NCBI GenBank assembly: GCA_019426215.1
Contig: CM033400.1
Location: 18,274,568-18,338,567, forward strand
Source of the DNA: Buddleja alternifolia
Taxonomy: Eukaryota > Streptophyta > Magnoliopsida > Lamiales > Scrophulariaceae
Reading direction: 5' to 3'
Length of the DNA: 64,000 nt
This document shows positions 35,641 to 47,362 of this stretch, piece after piece. Under the pieces are notes generated by a model. The model searched no databases. It had not been told where the DNA came from and worked only from the letters and a program-made list of their open reading frames with translations. Positions within the stretch are counted from its first letter, which is position 1. Each line of letters starts with the position of its first letter. The position numbers and the translations under genes were made by a program.

Positions 35641-37017
35641 TTATTTTTTCTGTTTATTTTTGCTTCTGCACGTGTCCTCTTTGAGATGCTCCATTATTTG
35701 ATCAAAATTGTCTTCTATTGTGACGTCATTGGGATCCTGGGCATCCTGAAAATTGATAATATCTTCAAAATTATTGCCTTTTGAAGAGGCCATAGAAGTA
35801 TCACTTTTTCCATCTTCTATCCAGTCTTCCATTAATTTTTTATTCATATCTTGAAGGTATTTCTCAATAAGCTGTTCTCTGGAGGTTGTACCTTCCTGTT
35901 TCTTCAATTGCTGGGAAATTGATGTAATGTCGATCATTGGAGACTGCATCTTTTGCTGCTTCTTATGATAAAGCTGGTTGTATTCCGCTATCTTCTGCTC
36001 AATTTTGTTGATAGTATCTAGGCAATTTAACTCTTTTGTGTCTAGATTCTCTAGTATCATTTTTCCCCAAAACTTTGTATATGAAACTCTCATTATGGTA
36101 GGGATATTATCCTCATCGCGTTCCACTTGGGGACTCCATTTTCAGATCCAGGGAATTGAGAACTCAATAAAAAAGTGAAATGTTTCGATTTTTTTCTGGT
36201 TTATTAGACTGAAATATTTCCAGAATTTTAGGATAGTAGGTTTTCCATTCTTTAAATAATCCTATAAGGATTTCTGGTAAAATCTCAGGTTTAGGACCAT
36301 AAAATTTCCACCATTTGAGAAACCAATTTGGTATAATATGGTTATAAACCTCTCCACAAATTTTTATGGACCAAGTATGACTATGGCTCAAGTTTTCATA
36401 TAAGAAGACTTTTTCAAATGCATCCACATAATCCCAATAATTATTTTTAATGGGATTATTATTGAAATAAAAAGTTTTTTCTTTGAATGGAGATATTCCC
36501 ATTCTTCAATTGATATGATCTTTTTGATAATAATTTTGGAAAATTTATAAATTTCCTTATGTCCACTATTATAGTGGGTTATTTCACATAATCCACCATT
36601 TTGTAAAATATTTTCATAATATTGTTGGAATTTATAACTTCCAAAAGTATCACTATTAGTGTTAAGATACCTTTCAATTAATTCACAGGGCTTATTATCC
36701 CTTTGTAAATCATTTTCAGTAACATAAAGTATTACTCGGTTTTGCTCATTTTGTACATAGCCCATATTATGAACATCTGCTTCTTCTTCTTCATTCCCTA
36801 CAATTTTTGAATAGGAGGGAGAAGCTTGGGTATGACCCTCTTTTTGTTTTTTGAATTCAAGAAATTCCTTATATAAAGAATCTTGCTCTGATGATAAGTC
36901 AGCTGCTATAAGCATTTTTTTTCCATGTTGAGTCAGAATATTATTCTGACCTCTGCCTCGATTACCTCTTCCTCTATAAGAGAAGAGTCCTCTTCCTTGA
37001 GCTTGCATTCCTGACAT
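35641..37017 (-). pseudogene. Pararetrovirus ORF of unknown role, arm 2 copy and unique N-terminus
   Basis: An RG-rich N-terminus (GRGLFSYRGRGNRGRGQN) is followed by an acidic stretch (GNEEEEADVHNM) and the region shared with arm 1. One base is missing near 36,503 (the GGGG of arm 1 is GGG here), so the frame changes at SIEEW. Another change occurs near 36,150. The end has a basic KNKQKK tail at 35,641. The N-terminus (about 440 bp) has no counterpart in arm 1. An RG-rich start suggests nucleic-acid binding, but the protein is not identified. Confidence 0.6.
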
Positions 37018-37031
37018 GTTAAAGGTCTTTT

Positions 37032-37412
37032 TTAAGCAGCAAGCCTATTTAACAAGCCATTTATAAATTGTAGCTCCCATAATAAACATTGATTTTTGTG
37101 CTTTAGGGTACAAGTTCTATATGTTAGGTGCTGCAATTGGAATTCAGGAGAATTTATTTCAGTTTCCCAATAATTAAGACTTTTCATAAGATAATGTGTT
37201 CTTATCTGGAGCCTTTTAATACTATTAGGTTGTCCATATATTTTAAAATAATAAGGATCATTTATTGGATCAGGAACCCCAATTCTTCCTAAATAACGAC
37301 GATGATGAGGTAGAACATAATACACTGAACAACCATATAAATTGTGAACATGTAATTTTGACATTGTTTGTCTAGAGGAATTTTCTGAAAATCTTGATCC
37401 TGCAAAATTCAT
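37032..37412 (-). CDS. Pararetrovirus small ORF downstream of RNase H
   Basis: 126 codons. Its ATG overlaps the RNase H stop as ATGA (37,412-37,409), which suggests coupled translation. It contains LHVHNLYGCSVYYVLPHHRR, rich in aromatic residues, and a second half with many Leu. I do not recognise the family. The next ORF starts 15 bases downstream. Confidence 0.55.
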   Translation of the reverse strand: MNFAGSRFSENSSRQTMSKLHVHNLYGCSVYYVLPHHRRYLGRIGVPDPINDPYYFKIYGQPNSIKRLQIRTHYLMKSLNYWETEINSPEFQLQHLTYRTCTLKHKNQCLLWELQFINGLLNRLAA

Positions 37413-37888
37413 GATAAATATTCTCTAGTCAGAAAATCTGGAAGATTATTATCTTCTCCTTTTTTGTAAATTATTTTAAAATCAAAAGGAGCAAGATGTG
37501 CCTGCCATCTAGCAAACATTTGTTTAGAAACATCATGTTTAAAATCCTTTTGAAACATAAATTTAGCTGCTTTACAGTATGTTTTGATTACAAAATGTTG
37601 ATTATACAAATCATCTTGGAATTTTAATATACATTTTACTATGGCAAGAATTTCTTTGGCTATTGTAGCATAATTCTTTTGACTATTATTCCATTTTCCA
37701 GAATGAAATCTAATAAGATTTTCTTGTTTTGTTATGGGATTAATTTGTTTTAAAATACCACCATAACCAATTTCAGAAGCATCAGTTTCTACAATTTTTT
37801 CCCAATGTGGGTTAGCTAACATTAAACAAGGTAAAGTTTTAACCTTTTCTTTTATTTTCCTTACAGCAAGGTATGCTATTCTGACCAA
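37409..37888 (-). CDS. Pararetrovirus RNase H
   Basis: RNase H acidic residues are seen in ETDASEIGYGG, then AKEILAIVKC, with the fold's NNSQKNYATIAKE phrase. It ends with a stop in the ATGA overlap. The RT C-terminal frame (37,876-38,565) overlaps it slightly out of frame, so one frameshift separates RT and RNase H at about 37,880. The domain degrades RNA in RNA:DNA hybrids during reverse transcription. Confidence 0.75.
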   Translation of the reverse strand: MVRIAYLAVRKIKEKVKTLPCLMLANPHWEKIVETDASEIGYGGILKQINPITKQENLIRFHSGKWNNSQKNYATIAKEILAIVKCILKFQDDLYNQHFVIKTYCKAAKFMFQKDFKHDVSKQMFARWQAHLAPFDFKIIYKKGEDNNLPDFLTREYLS

Positions 37889-38510
37889 GGTTTTGGTTTC
37901 TTTTTTAATCTATCATATAAAATAGCTGTGTCTTCAGCAAGATTTTTATAATAGGCTGAAATATAATTCAAACTTCCTAAAAATCTTTGTAACTGAGTTT
38001 TATCGATAATTTCATCAACAAATTTAGAAGTGAAATCAATACTTCTATTTATAGGAATAATATTACCTTTCTCAATATTATGACCAAGAAATCTAATATT
38101 TGTTTGGAATAAAGACATTTTTGATTTAGATGTTACCAATCCATTTTGAATAATAATTTTCCTAAACATATCTAAATGTTTAAAATGAGATTCTATATCC
38201 TTTGAGAATACAAGAATATCATCAATATATACGATAATAAATTCACTATAAGGAGTAAACATATCATTCATTATTTTCTGAAATTCTGAAGGAGCATTCT
38301 TTAAACCAAAAGGCATAACATTCCATTCATAATGTCCTATAGGAACATTAAAAGCAGTTTTATATCTATCAGATTTATTAATCTGAATTTGCCAATATCC
38401 TGATTTTAAATCAAATTTAGAAAATATTATGACATTATATAATCTATCCAACAAATCTTTTTTATTAGGAATTGGGTGTCTTATCCATTTTAGGACTTTA
38501 CTAAGGGGTT

Positions 38511-38520
<10 letters not shown>
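37876..38520 (-). CDS. Pararetrovirus reverse transcriptase, palm to thumb
   Basis: The minus strand reads KVLKWIRHPIPNKKDLL, FDLKSGYWQIQI, GLKNAPSEFQKIMNDMF and the catalytic YIDD motif (VYIDDILVFSK), then a thumb with QLQRFLGSLNYISAYY. The strand upstream is a (TAA)n tract read as a run of about 14 tyrosines, abutting the Y of the motif that precedes KPLSK. The N-terminal part of RT is at 33,722-34,067. Copying of the viral RNA is the family role. Confidence 0.85.

Positions 38521-38553
<33 letters not shown>
38518..38553. repeat. (TAA)n tract at the right edge of the pararetrovirus
   Basis: A similar, less pure tract lies at about 31,900-31,980 at the left edge. Confidence 0.9.
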
Positions 38554-38809
38554 TGGAGTCCACATGACTTGCCCACAAAGACCACAAACGTATGAGTACT
38601 AGTTAGTTATCACCGCGCGATGCGCGGTGACTGTGCCCGGTACAATGATTTTATGCCTGCAACGATTGAACGGAAGTCTAAATGGCAGGTTATACTATGA
38701 TTTTTTTATCTTTATTATGTAGCATGATTAAAATTATTAAGCAATAGAAGATTATATGGTACAATTTACCTAGAATATATTTGCTCAAGTAATTTTCATC
38801 TATACAAAT

Positions 38810-39640
38810 CTTTGGCAAACAGGAATATCATACACCTGTAGTTTCCATAAATCTACTCTCTGTTACACAAAATTGGCCATCATAATTCAGTATGTCCCTG
38901 AATGCTAATTTCCGGCATTCAGCCTCTGCATCTGTGACGAAGCCTGTTACAAAATTGAAAATATAAATTCAGGAAAAGAAACCAAAAACTACTAATCAGA
39001 TCAACTGCATTATTTCAAAAAATTACATAGCAAGTAGCACTGTTTCTTCGGCTTGGCGATCCCCTATCACACCCAATGAGAAAAATCTTAGTTTAAAACA
39101 CTTTCTCCCTAACATGAAAACATCAAACCACCACCAGCATTCTTTGGTTTCAATTCCAACTCAACCCCTGATTAATAGGTCAAGGTTTGCTGCATCCTCT
39201 TTTTTGGAAAACTTTATCAAGGCAGTTCAAACTGTTGTCCTTACATTATTAACCTAGCATAGAAAATCTTGGTTAATAAACCATCCACTTATGATACTCG
39301 AGGGAAATCAGTTGTAAAGATGGGGAACCAAGTTTTCTTTTCAGGATCAACTGGATTGTCTAATTTCTCATTTCTCTTGTAATTACGAAGAAAATAGAAT
39401 AATCATTTTATGCATTCAATCATATTAACATAGCTGCCCTCCTTTATGTATCTGCAAATGCAAATGTATCAGCTCGAGTCTCAAATATTAGCTACATAAA
39501 AATTATAAAGAGAAAGGGAGAAGGGCTCACATTTACCTTTCAGCTAGAAGATTTCTTTCTCCAACCACTTTCTGAGATTGAAGAACGGCCTTCATCTTTT
39601 CCCCATGGTCTTAATTGGTTTACTCTCATTGATCAAGGGC
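38810..39640 (-). pseudogene. Possible captured gene exons in Helitron copy 2
   Basis: Three short minus-strand segments have splice-like edges: about 39,640-39,537 (EKMKAVLQSQKVVGERNLLAE, then AAAG|GTAAAT), 39,063-39,027 (about 12 codons, preceded by an AG, then GTAATT) and 38,943 to about 38,837 (DAEAECRKLAFRDILN). The joints are not all in frame, and one G-run difference would be needed, so a decayed gene piece is more likely than a gene. Family not recognised. Confidence 0.3.
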
Positions 39641-40144
39641 ATAATTTCAGAGCTTGGACCAATTCTCGCAAAAGCTATGATGCTGGATTTAATCTTAGTT
39701 AGGTAGTTTATTCAAATAGAGTAATGGTCTTAATAGAGCTTGTTGTAAATTTGAGGTGCCGCTTGGACATGCATAAAAGGGTTGCCAACAAATCCTAGGT
39801 CGACATAAGGAGATCTTACACTCAAACAAATATAGACGCAATAAAAGGGAAAAGAGATATCAACATTTGCAACAAACATGACCATGAACCAGACGCAAGA
39901 CGACATTTTTACTCCATGAGAATGCTTAAACATACAGATAAACTTACAAAATTAGTTCAACAGATATGAACAGACAATAAAAAGATCAAAAATCAGCATA
40001 ATAAGACACTTATAATCTAAACCCCATCTGTAATATTTCACATAGTAACATAAAATGTGAAATTTCCACTAACTTCCAATTAAAATATGAAAGTAGAACA
40101 ATTAACCCTTATTCTCGAAACATGCACCAAGGAACTGATACCAA

Positions 40145-40289
40145 GGCTATGTTTGGTTCTAGGATTTTAGTGAGATAAAAGAAAAGAAAAATAAAGGATA
40201 ATATTTTAACAGTACGTTGTGCCTCAATTCTTTTTTCATTCTCATTTATCCTTTTTTTCCCCACCAAAATCAAAAAACCAAACATAGCC
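40145..40289. mobile_element. Short PIF-like MITE
   Basis: 145 bp with inverted ends GGCTATGTTTGGTTCTAGG and CAAAAAACCAAACATAGCC. Flanking triplets are CAA and TAA, so the TSD has decayed. Same end family as 23,119 and 54,734. Confidence 0.65.
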
Positions 40290-40489
40290 TAAAAATTTCA
40301 AAACGCAGAGGAAATAGCATAGAAATTCGAATTATAGTCAAACATCAAAGAAAACCTTCCTTAACTCATAGCGTCAAACAATAACCTCAAAGAGGAAAAA
40401 TCGACTATTTCAAAACTTTAGTTCCCCACAAACTAATTAGATACAAAAACAGCCCAACTAAATACGTGCATGCAGATAAATAGCTCCCT

Positions 40490-40992
40490 AACAAATCAAA
40501 CCCATAAATCTAAATTTGACCGATAAATCTAATTTATGGCAAAATCAAATTCAACCCATAAATTCAAATTTTAGAAACCACAATAAAAATAGAGGAAACT
40601 TCTACCACAATAAAAATAGAGGAAACCGATAAATAAACCCAAATCGGAAGCAGCCGAAAATTCCAAACTTTTTTTCTTGTTGAAACCCTTTTTCTTTCTC
40701 GCTGAAACGAAGCTCACAATGGAAAACCCAAATTTTGGATACCCAAATTGGAAGCAGCCGAAAATTCCAAACCTTTTTTCTTGTTGAAAAACTTCTATCT
40801 CGCTAGAACGAAGCTCTCGCAATGGAAAAGTGAAAGATAAATCCCGTTTGAAAGAGGCAGAAGAAAAAGTTGGAAGGCGGTGTAAAGAAAGAAAGAGACG
40901 TACGACGTCATTTTGTCAGGGAAGGTAAAAAAAAATGGGACGGCATCCGGTGCTTCGTGCACCCAATTGACCGGGAGCAGTGTACTCTCGCT

Positions 40993-41000
<8 letters not shown>
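40490..41000 (-). repeat. Helitron-like segment shared with 2,331-3,557
   Basis: It contains two internal tandem copies (about 40,650-40,725 and 40,728-40,800) and the terminal phrases 'ccggtgc' and 'gagcagtgtactc'. It lacks the TRIM insertion present in the other copy. Confidence 0.7.
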
Positions 41001-41025
<25 letters not shown>

Positions 41026-41029
<4 letters not shown>

Positions 41030-41304
41030 ATGAATAATTCATTAAGTGGATGTCCATACAACTCCAATACATAATTTAGTGGATTCACCTACAACTCCAA
41101 TATCTCATTTAGTGGATTCACCTACAATTCCATTACCTCATTTTGTAATCAATATTTGATCTTGTTTTGTGCCTATAAATAGGCTTTGTCATTGTATTGA
41201 GAAATACACCAAAATAAAAGAAAGAATTCTCTTCTTAATTCTCTAGTCTCTCTACTTTAAAATATTTGTATATATTTCATAATATTTGGGGTTATTTCAT
41301 AATA
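41026..41304 (+). repeat. Copia 5' LTR
   Basis: 279 bp including a 20-bp partial duplication of its end ('tttcataata') that the 3' LTR lacks. Confidence 0.85.
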
Positions 41305-41698
41305 CGTTATCAGCACGATCCGTCTCAAGGTGTTAATCATTTTGAAATTTGGCTAAAGATATACATGGGGTACTCAACGTATGATGTAAAATTCATTGAG
41401 AGATTTTCGTGAGTTATTATGAGTTTGTAAAGAAAATTGATGGACAAGATTTTTAAAACAAAGCAAGAAGAAAAGGTAAAGAAAAGGTACGTATATTTCA
41501 ATATTTAACAAAAATAGAAATATGCAATAATTCTCTTGATATTTGGAAAGAAGACATATGTATATGTGCATATATTTGATTAGTATTATTCTTTTGAATA
41601 ATCCTATCATGTTGAAAATATTTAAAGAAGTTGAATGATTGTTATGTTATTCATTTATACTTTGATAATAGTATTATATTGATGAATCTTGAAAAAAC

Positions 41699-42314
41699 TT
41701 GACTTTGTGACTCTTGATATTACGAGGAAAAATTATTTTTCTTGGGCGATAAATGTTGAAATTCATCTTGATGCAAATAACTATACTCCATTCCCTGAAG
41801 TGAATGTGTTGAGCAATATATAGATTCATATGTGCAAATAACTATACTCCATTCCCTGAAGTGAATGTGTTGAGCAATATATAATTATTTTAATCATGAG
41901 TCCCATCCAACTAGTTCTGCTACATTCCCTGAAGTGAAAGTAGCAGCACATAACTATTTTAATCATTAAAGAAATCATGGACGTGGACGTGGTCGTGGAT
42001 ATGGTTATGGAAATCGTGGTGGTTATTCAAAAAATACATCTTTCCACCAGAAGTGGAAAAATAAGGAAGAGAAACATGAAAGTGGCCAAAATAGCAAATT
42101 TGTGAAAAATTTATGCTATCGTTGTGGTGGTAAAGGTCATTGGTCATGTACCTGTCGTACACCAAAGCATCTTGTGGACCTTTACCAAGAATCGCTAACA
42201 AGTAAAAGAAAGAAAATAGAAACAAATTTTACTTTTGAAGAAGGCGATTCTGATCATGGCCGATTTGATGACACTCATTTAGATATTGTTGATTTCTTTG
42301 CTGATCCTGATTGA
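41699..42314 (+). pseudogene. Copia gag remnant with zinc knuckle
   Basis: An early gag phrase (LDFVTLDI, NYFSWAINVEIHLDAN) is followed by a 61-bp duplication (units at 41,773 and 41,834). Most of the gag body is gone. An RG-rich stretch (GRGRGRGYGYG) and the CCHC finger CYRCGGKGHWSCTC (C-X2-C-X4-H-X4-C) follow. The frame from 42,102 ends in an acidic tail. Confidence 0.75.
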
Positions 42315-42439
42315 AAAAAAAAAGTGATCACTTGATTAGAGATGAAAGTGTTCATAATCAATTTTATAAATCTTATTTTTAGTAGTTTTTAAAATAAATA
42401 TTAAATGTGTAGTTTTCATCAATGAATCATTTATTTATG

Positions 42440-43938
42440 AAAAGAATGAGTATTTACTCGATCAGCAACAACATCAATAACGAAGATATATGTCTCGCTG
42501 ATAGTGCAACAACTCACACCATTCTCAAGAATAATTTTTTTTTTATTTAGTAATGCAAGAAGCCAATGTTAATACTATATCGGGTAGTGCAAAATTAATT
42601 GAAGTCTTCGGCAAAGCTAATATATTGTTACCTGGAGGAACGCAATTTTATATAGATGAAGTATTATATTCTACTAAGTCTCAAAGAAATTTACTAAGCT
42701 TCAAAGATATCCACCGAAATGGATATCATATTGAGACAACAAGTGATGGCAATATTGAGTATCTTTACATCACTAATACAATATCTGGTAACAAATGTAT
42801 ATTGGAAAAATTGCCTGCATTTTCCTCTGGTTTGTACTACACGCATATATCTACTATTGAAACACATGTTATCGTAAACCAGAAGTTTGCGAATCAAAAT
42901 AAGTTTGTTATTTGGCATGACCGGTTGGGCCATCCCGGATCAATTATGATGAGAAAGATAATTGAGAATTCATGTGGTCATCCATTGAAGAGCTAGCAGA
43001 TTCTTCAATCGAATGATTTCTCATGTGCTGCTTGTTTATAAGCAAAAATAGGAAGTGAATCTCTTACGTTTTTGGAACGTATTCAAGGCAATATTTGTGG
43101 ACCAATACACCCGTCGTGTGGACCATTTATATATTTTATGGTTTTAATTGATGCATCAACCAGGTGGTCACATGTATCTTTGTTATCAACTCGCAACCTG
43201 GCGTTTGCGAGATTGCTTGCTCAATTGATTAGAATACGAGCACATTTTCCTGATTATCCAATGAAGAAGATACGCCTTGATAATGCGGGTGAATTTACTT
43301 CCAAAACGTTCAATGACTATTGTATTTCTATTGGAATTGATGCTGAACATCCTGTAGCACATGTTCATACACAAAACGGTCTAGCAGAATCGTTTATTAA
43401 ACGTCTGTAGTTAATTGCAAGACCTTTACTTATGAGATCAAAACTTCCTATTTCTTGTTGGGGACATGCTATTTTGCACGCAGCAACACTTATTCGCATA
43501 AGGCCAACAAGTTATCATAAATTCTCCCCATTACACTTGGTTTTTGGTCAGGAACCAAATATTTCCCATCTAAAAATTTTTGGATGTGCGGTATATGTTC
43601 CAATTGCTCCACCACAACGTACTAAGATGGGTCCTCAAAGGAAGTTGGGAATATATGTTGGATTCGAGTCTCCATCGATAATAAAGTATCTAGAGCCATT
43701 GACTGACGATTTATTTATGGCTCGATTTGCTAATTGTCATTTTGATGAATCAGATTTCCCAACATTAGGGGGAGAAAATAAGCAGCTGAAAAAGAAAATT
43801 AGTTGGAATGAATTATCTTTATATCATCTTGATCCTCGAACAAAACAAAGTGAACTGGAAGTTCAAAAGATAATTCACTTGCAAGGTTTAGCTAACCAAC
43901 TGCCAGACGCATTTACTGACCTAAAAAAAAGTGACTAA
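42440..43938 (+). pseudogene. Copia protease and integrase region
   Basis: Protease active-site-like ADSATTHTIL near 42,500 is followed by a stop. The pre-integrase segment at 42,553-42,996 contains LWHDRLGHPG-like 'IWHDRLGHPG'. The integrase core at 43,072-43,410 has Asp at 27 and 70 and Glu at 106 (DD35E; RLDNAGEF, HTQNGLAES) and ends in TAG. The C-terminal part at 43,432-43,938 contains KIFGCAVYVP and KLGIYVGFESPS, typical of copia integrase. Breaks lie at about 42,550, 43,000-43,072 and 43,410. Confidence 0.8.
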
Positions 43939-46090
43939 GTCACATGTACCAGCTGTTAATGCTCTAGTAAGAATTGTTGTCCCTGAAGGTCAAAGTAATG
44001 AGTCTACTGCACGCCTGAAGCGTGGTAGACCTATCGGTTCCAAAGATAGTCATCCTCGAAAAAGAAAAGGAGCTAAGAATCAAGATGGTCTAATCGAGGA
44101 TAAAATAACTCCAGAAGAGTCCCCAGTCATAACTAATATTTCGATTCCAGAAGAACCTCAGGTACCTGAAACTTGTGAAAATAATGAGATCTCAATAGAT
44201 TATGTTATGAACGGGAAACGATGGAATCGAAATGAAGTCAACGTTGACGATAAATTTGCATACATGTAGCGCTAAATATGATGAATGATAATGAGGATCA
44301 AGAACCAAGGTCTGTTAATGAATGTCGACAAAGAAATGATTGGCCAAAATGGAAAGACGCAATGAGGGCAGAGTTAAACTCGCTTGAACAAACGAAAAGT
44401 TTTTGGACCTGTAATCCGTACACCTGAAGATGTAAAGCCAGTAGGATACAAATGGGTATTTATGCGAAAACGAAATGAAAAAAGTGAAATTGTATGATAT
44501 AAGGCACGTCTTGTTGCCCAAGGGTTTTCGCAACGACCTGGCATAGATTACGAGGAGACTTATTCTCCTGTGGTGGATGCAACTACTTTTCGTTATATAA
44601 TAAGTCTGGCAGTGCATGAAAAACTTGATTTGCGTCTAATGGATGTTGTTATAGCCTATTTGTATGGCTCGCTTGATAATGATATATATATGAAAATCCC
44701 TGAAGGATTTAATATGCCTGAAGCATATAATTCAAGTTCTCGAGAACATTATTCAATTAAATTAAAGCATTGATTGTTTGATGTGATCAAATTGTTTAAA
44801 GTGCTTAAATACATGAATACATTCATGGTTATAAAATATGATTCTAAATCATTGCGTTTAATATGTATTATTTGATTGTACTTGAGTATGCTTATTTGAT
44901 GAAATCAAATTAAAGCATTAGTATGTGTGATTGTATTCAACATGAGAAACTTGATGTGATCAAGTGTATTATTTAAATTATTTAAATATATGTTGAATAT
45001 ATGATGTCAAATTGTTTTTGAAATGATAGTTGAGTGGGAGTATTTTCCAAGATAAGGAGAAACGTTTTGATGAGATCATATAATTCAAAGTGAATATTTG
45101 TTGAAGGAAGGATATAAGAATGATCCAATTTATCTTTGTATTTTCATGAAAAGATCTGGAAATGAGTTTGTTATAATTACAGTTTATGTTGATGATTTAA
45201 ACATCGTTAGAACTCCTGAAGAGATTCAAAAAGCTATTAATTGCTTAAAGAAAGATTTTGGAAGAACAAAATTTTGCCTTGGGTTGCAAATTGAATATTT
45301 AAAGAACAAAATTTTTGTATATCAAAGCACTTATGTATCAAAGGTGCTAAAGCGGTTTTACATGGATAAATCACATCCATTGAGCACCCCTATGGTCGTA
45401 AGGTCACTAGATGAGAACAAAGATCCTTTTCGACCACGAGAAAGTGATGAAGAACTAATTGGTCCTGAAGTACCATATCTAAGTGCAATCGCTGCACTAA
45501 TGTACCTTGCTTGTCATACTCGACCTAATATAGCATTCGCTGTTAATCTATTAGCAAGATATAGTTCTTCCCCTACATGAAGGCATTGGAATGGGGTTAA
45601 ACAGATGCTGGATATATGTCTGATCCTCATAATGGTCGTTCACAAACGGGCTATTTATTTACATGTGGCGGCACAACCATTTCAATGGTGATCTATGAAA
45701 CAAACTATATCGGCCACATTATCTAATCATGCAGAAATCTTGGCTATTCACGAGGCCAGTCGAGAATGTGTTTGGTTAAGATCCATGATTCAAAACATTC
45801 GAGGGACTTGTGGTTTATCTTCTGGAAAAATGATCCCGACGATCTTATATGAAAATAATTCTGCATGTATCGCACAATTGAAAGAAGGGTACATTAAAGG
45901 CGATAGAACAAAGCATATTTCACCAAAGTTCTTTTTCACTCACGATCTTCAGAAGAATGGTGCTATCAATGTTCAACAAATCCGTTTCAGAGATAATCTT
46001 GCTGATTTGTTCACCAAGACACTTCCTACAGCAACATTTGAAAAACTAGTCTACAATATTGGCGTGCGTAGACTTAAAGATCTTGACTGA
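43931..46090 (+). pseudogene. Copia reverse transcriptase and RNase H region
   Basis: A linker (43,931-44,269) with basic GRPIGSKD and a QRNDWPKWKDAMRAELNSLEQ start of RT leads to frame changes and stops near 44,400-44,500. RT pieces are 44,570-44,773 (ending KIPEGFNMPEAYN) and 45,098-45,580 (YVDD at about residues 30-33, then YLSAIAALMYLA). A non-homologous AT-rich block at about 44,775-45,090 separates them. RNase H at 45,695-46,090 contains NHAEILAIHEASRE and ADLFTKTLP. Confidence 0.8.
44775..45090. other. AT-rich block inside copia RT
   Basis: About 315 bp with repeated 'gatgtgatcaa' phrases interrupts RT where a short conserved segment would be expected. No element ends could be recognised. 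Confidence 0.5.
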
Positions 46091-46311
46091 TATTGTCATG
46101 AGGGGGAGATAATACGCGCTGCACTCTTCTTCCCTAAACCAAGGTTTTTCCCACTGGGTTTTCCTGGTAAGGTTTTTAATGAGGCAGCATCTGATTGCGT
46201 ATTGAAAGAATTATGTACTCTTTTTCCTTCACTAGGTTTTTATCCCACAGGGTTTTTCCTAGTAAGGTTTTAACGAGGCATATTCTTAAGTGATGGACAT
46301 CCAAGGGGGAG

Positions 46312-47362
46312 TGTTATGAATAATTCATTAAGTGGATGTCCATACAACTCCAATACATAATTTAGTGGATTCACCTACAACTCCAATATCTCATTTAGTA
46401 GATTCACCTAGGCCTGTCAATGGGTAGGCATTACCCAGGCCCAGGCCCAATAATTTCATATTAGACCCTGCCCAGACCCGATTATTTGGGTCTGAGACCC
46501 GGACCCGACCCAGACCCGATGGTAGTAAGGAGTTCGGGTCCGGGTCGGGTCTGTACCCGAACAAGACCCACGGGTCCTTTACCCGAACAAGACTCGCTGG
46601 TCCTTTACCCAAACAAGACCCGATCAATACCCGAACAAGACCTACGGGTCCTTTACCCGAACAAGACCCAAAATTTATTTTTTCAATTCACTTTTGTATT
46701 TTTATCTGCTTTTATTTTATTTTTTCCTGTAGATTTTGTAAATAGAACTACTGTCACTAGTGTATTTGACCATTTTATGTTCTTATTTTTTATTTTATTT
46801 TAGATTGTAAATTTTACTAGTATTTGTTAGCTGACAGGAGAAACTTATTTTGTCTCTAATATGAAATTAGGAAAAGAGTAATATTAGCAATCTTCATGTA
46901 TGGAAGAGATCCAAGACACCAAGTGAGATTCTTCTAACCGGAAAATAAATAATGGTTTTGATCGAGACATGTTTTACAGTTCTATAAATACATAAAATAT
47001 ATAATGAACAACAAACTCAGACGATCCCAATTCCCCCAAAAAAAAGGACCCGACCCGGACCCGAAACTCCAGGTCTGTGCAGTGGACCCAGTTTTCGGAC
47101 CCATTGGGTCTACGGCCGGGTCGGGTCCGGGTAGGGTAGAGGAGGCATCCTGTGGGCATTTTCAGGGTCTGGGTAATGCCTACCCATTGACAGGTCTAGA
47201 TTCACCTACAATTCCATTACCTCATTTTGTAATTAATATTTGATCTTGTTTTGTGCCTATAAATAGGTTTTGCCATTGTATTGAGAAATACACCAAAATA
47301 AAAGAAAGAATTCTCTTCTTAATTCTCTAATGTCTCTACTTTAGAATATTTGTATATATTTC

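Larger units (their letters stand above)
31976..38553. mobile_element. Endogenous pararetrovirus (caulimovirid-like) integrant with inverted arms
   Basis: Protease, RT and RNase H of caulimovirid type are present and no integrase was found. Two arms are reverse complements: 31,976-33,715 (+) and 34,845-36,575 (-), each with the same reading region, TATA box and leader. The 1.13-kb spacer holds a coiled-coil ORF, protease and the RT N-terminus (-). The RT C-terminus, RNase H and two more ORFs occupy 38,520-36,576 (-). (TAA)n tracts lie at both edges (about 31,900-31,980 and 38,518-38,553). Every reading region is broken, and the two arms carry different lesions. Genus is unclear; a petuvirus- or florendovirus-like source is possible. 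Confidence 0.75.
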
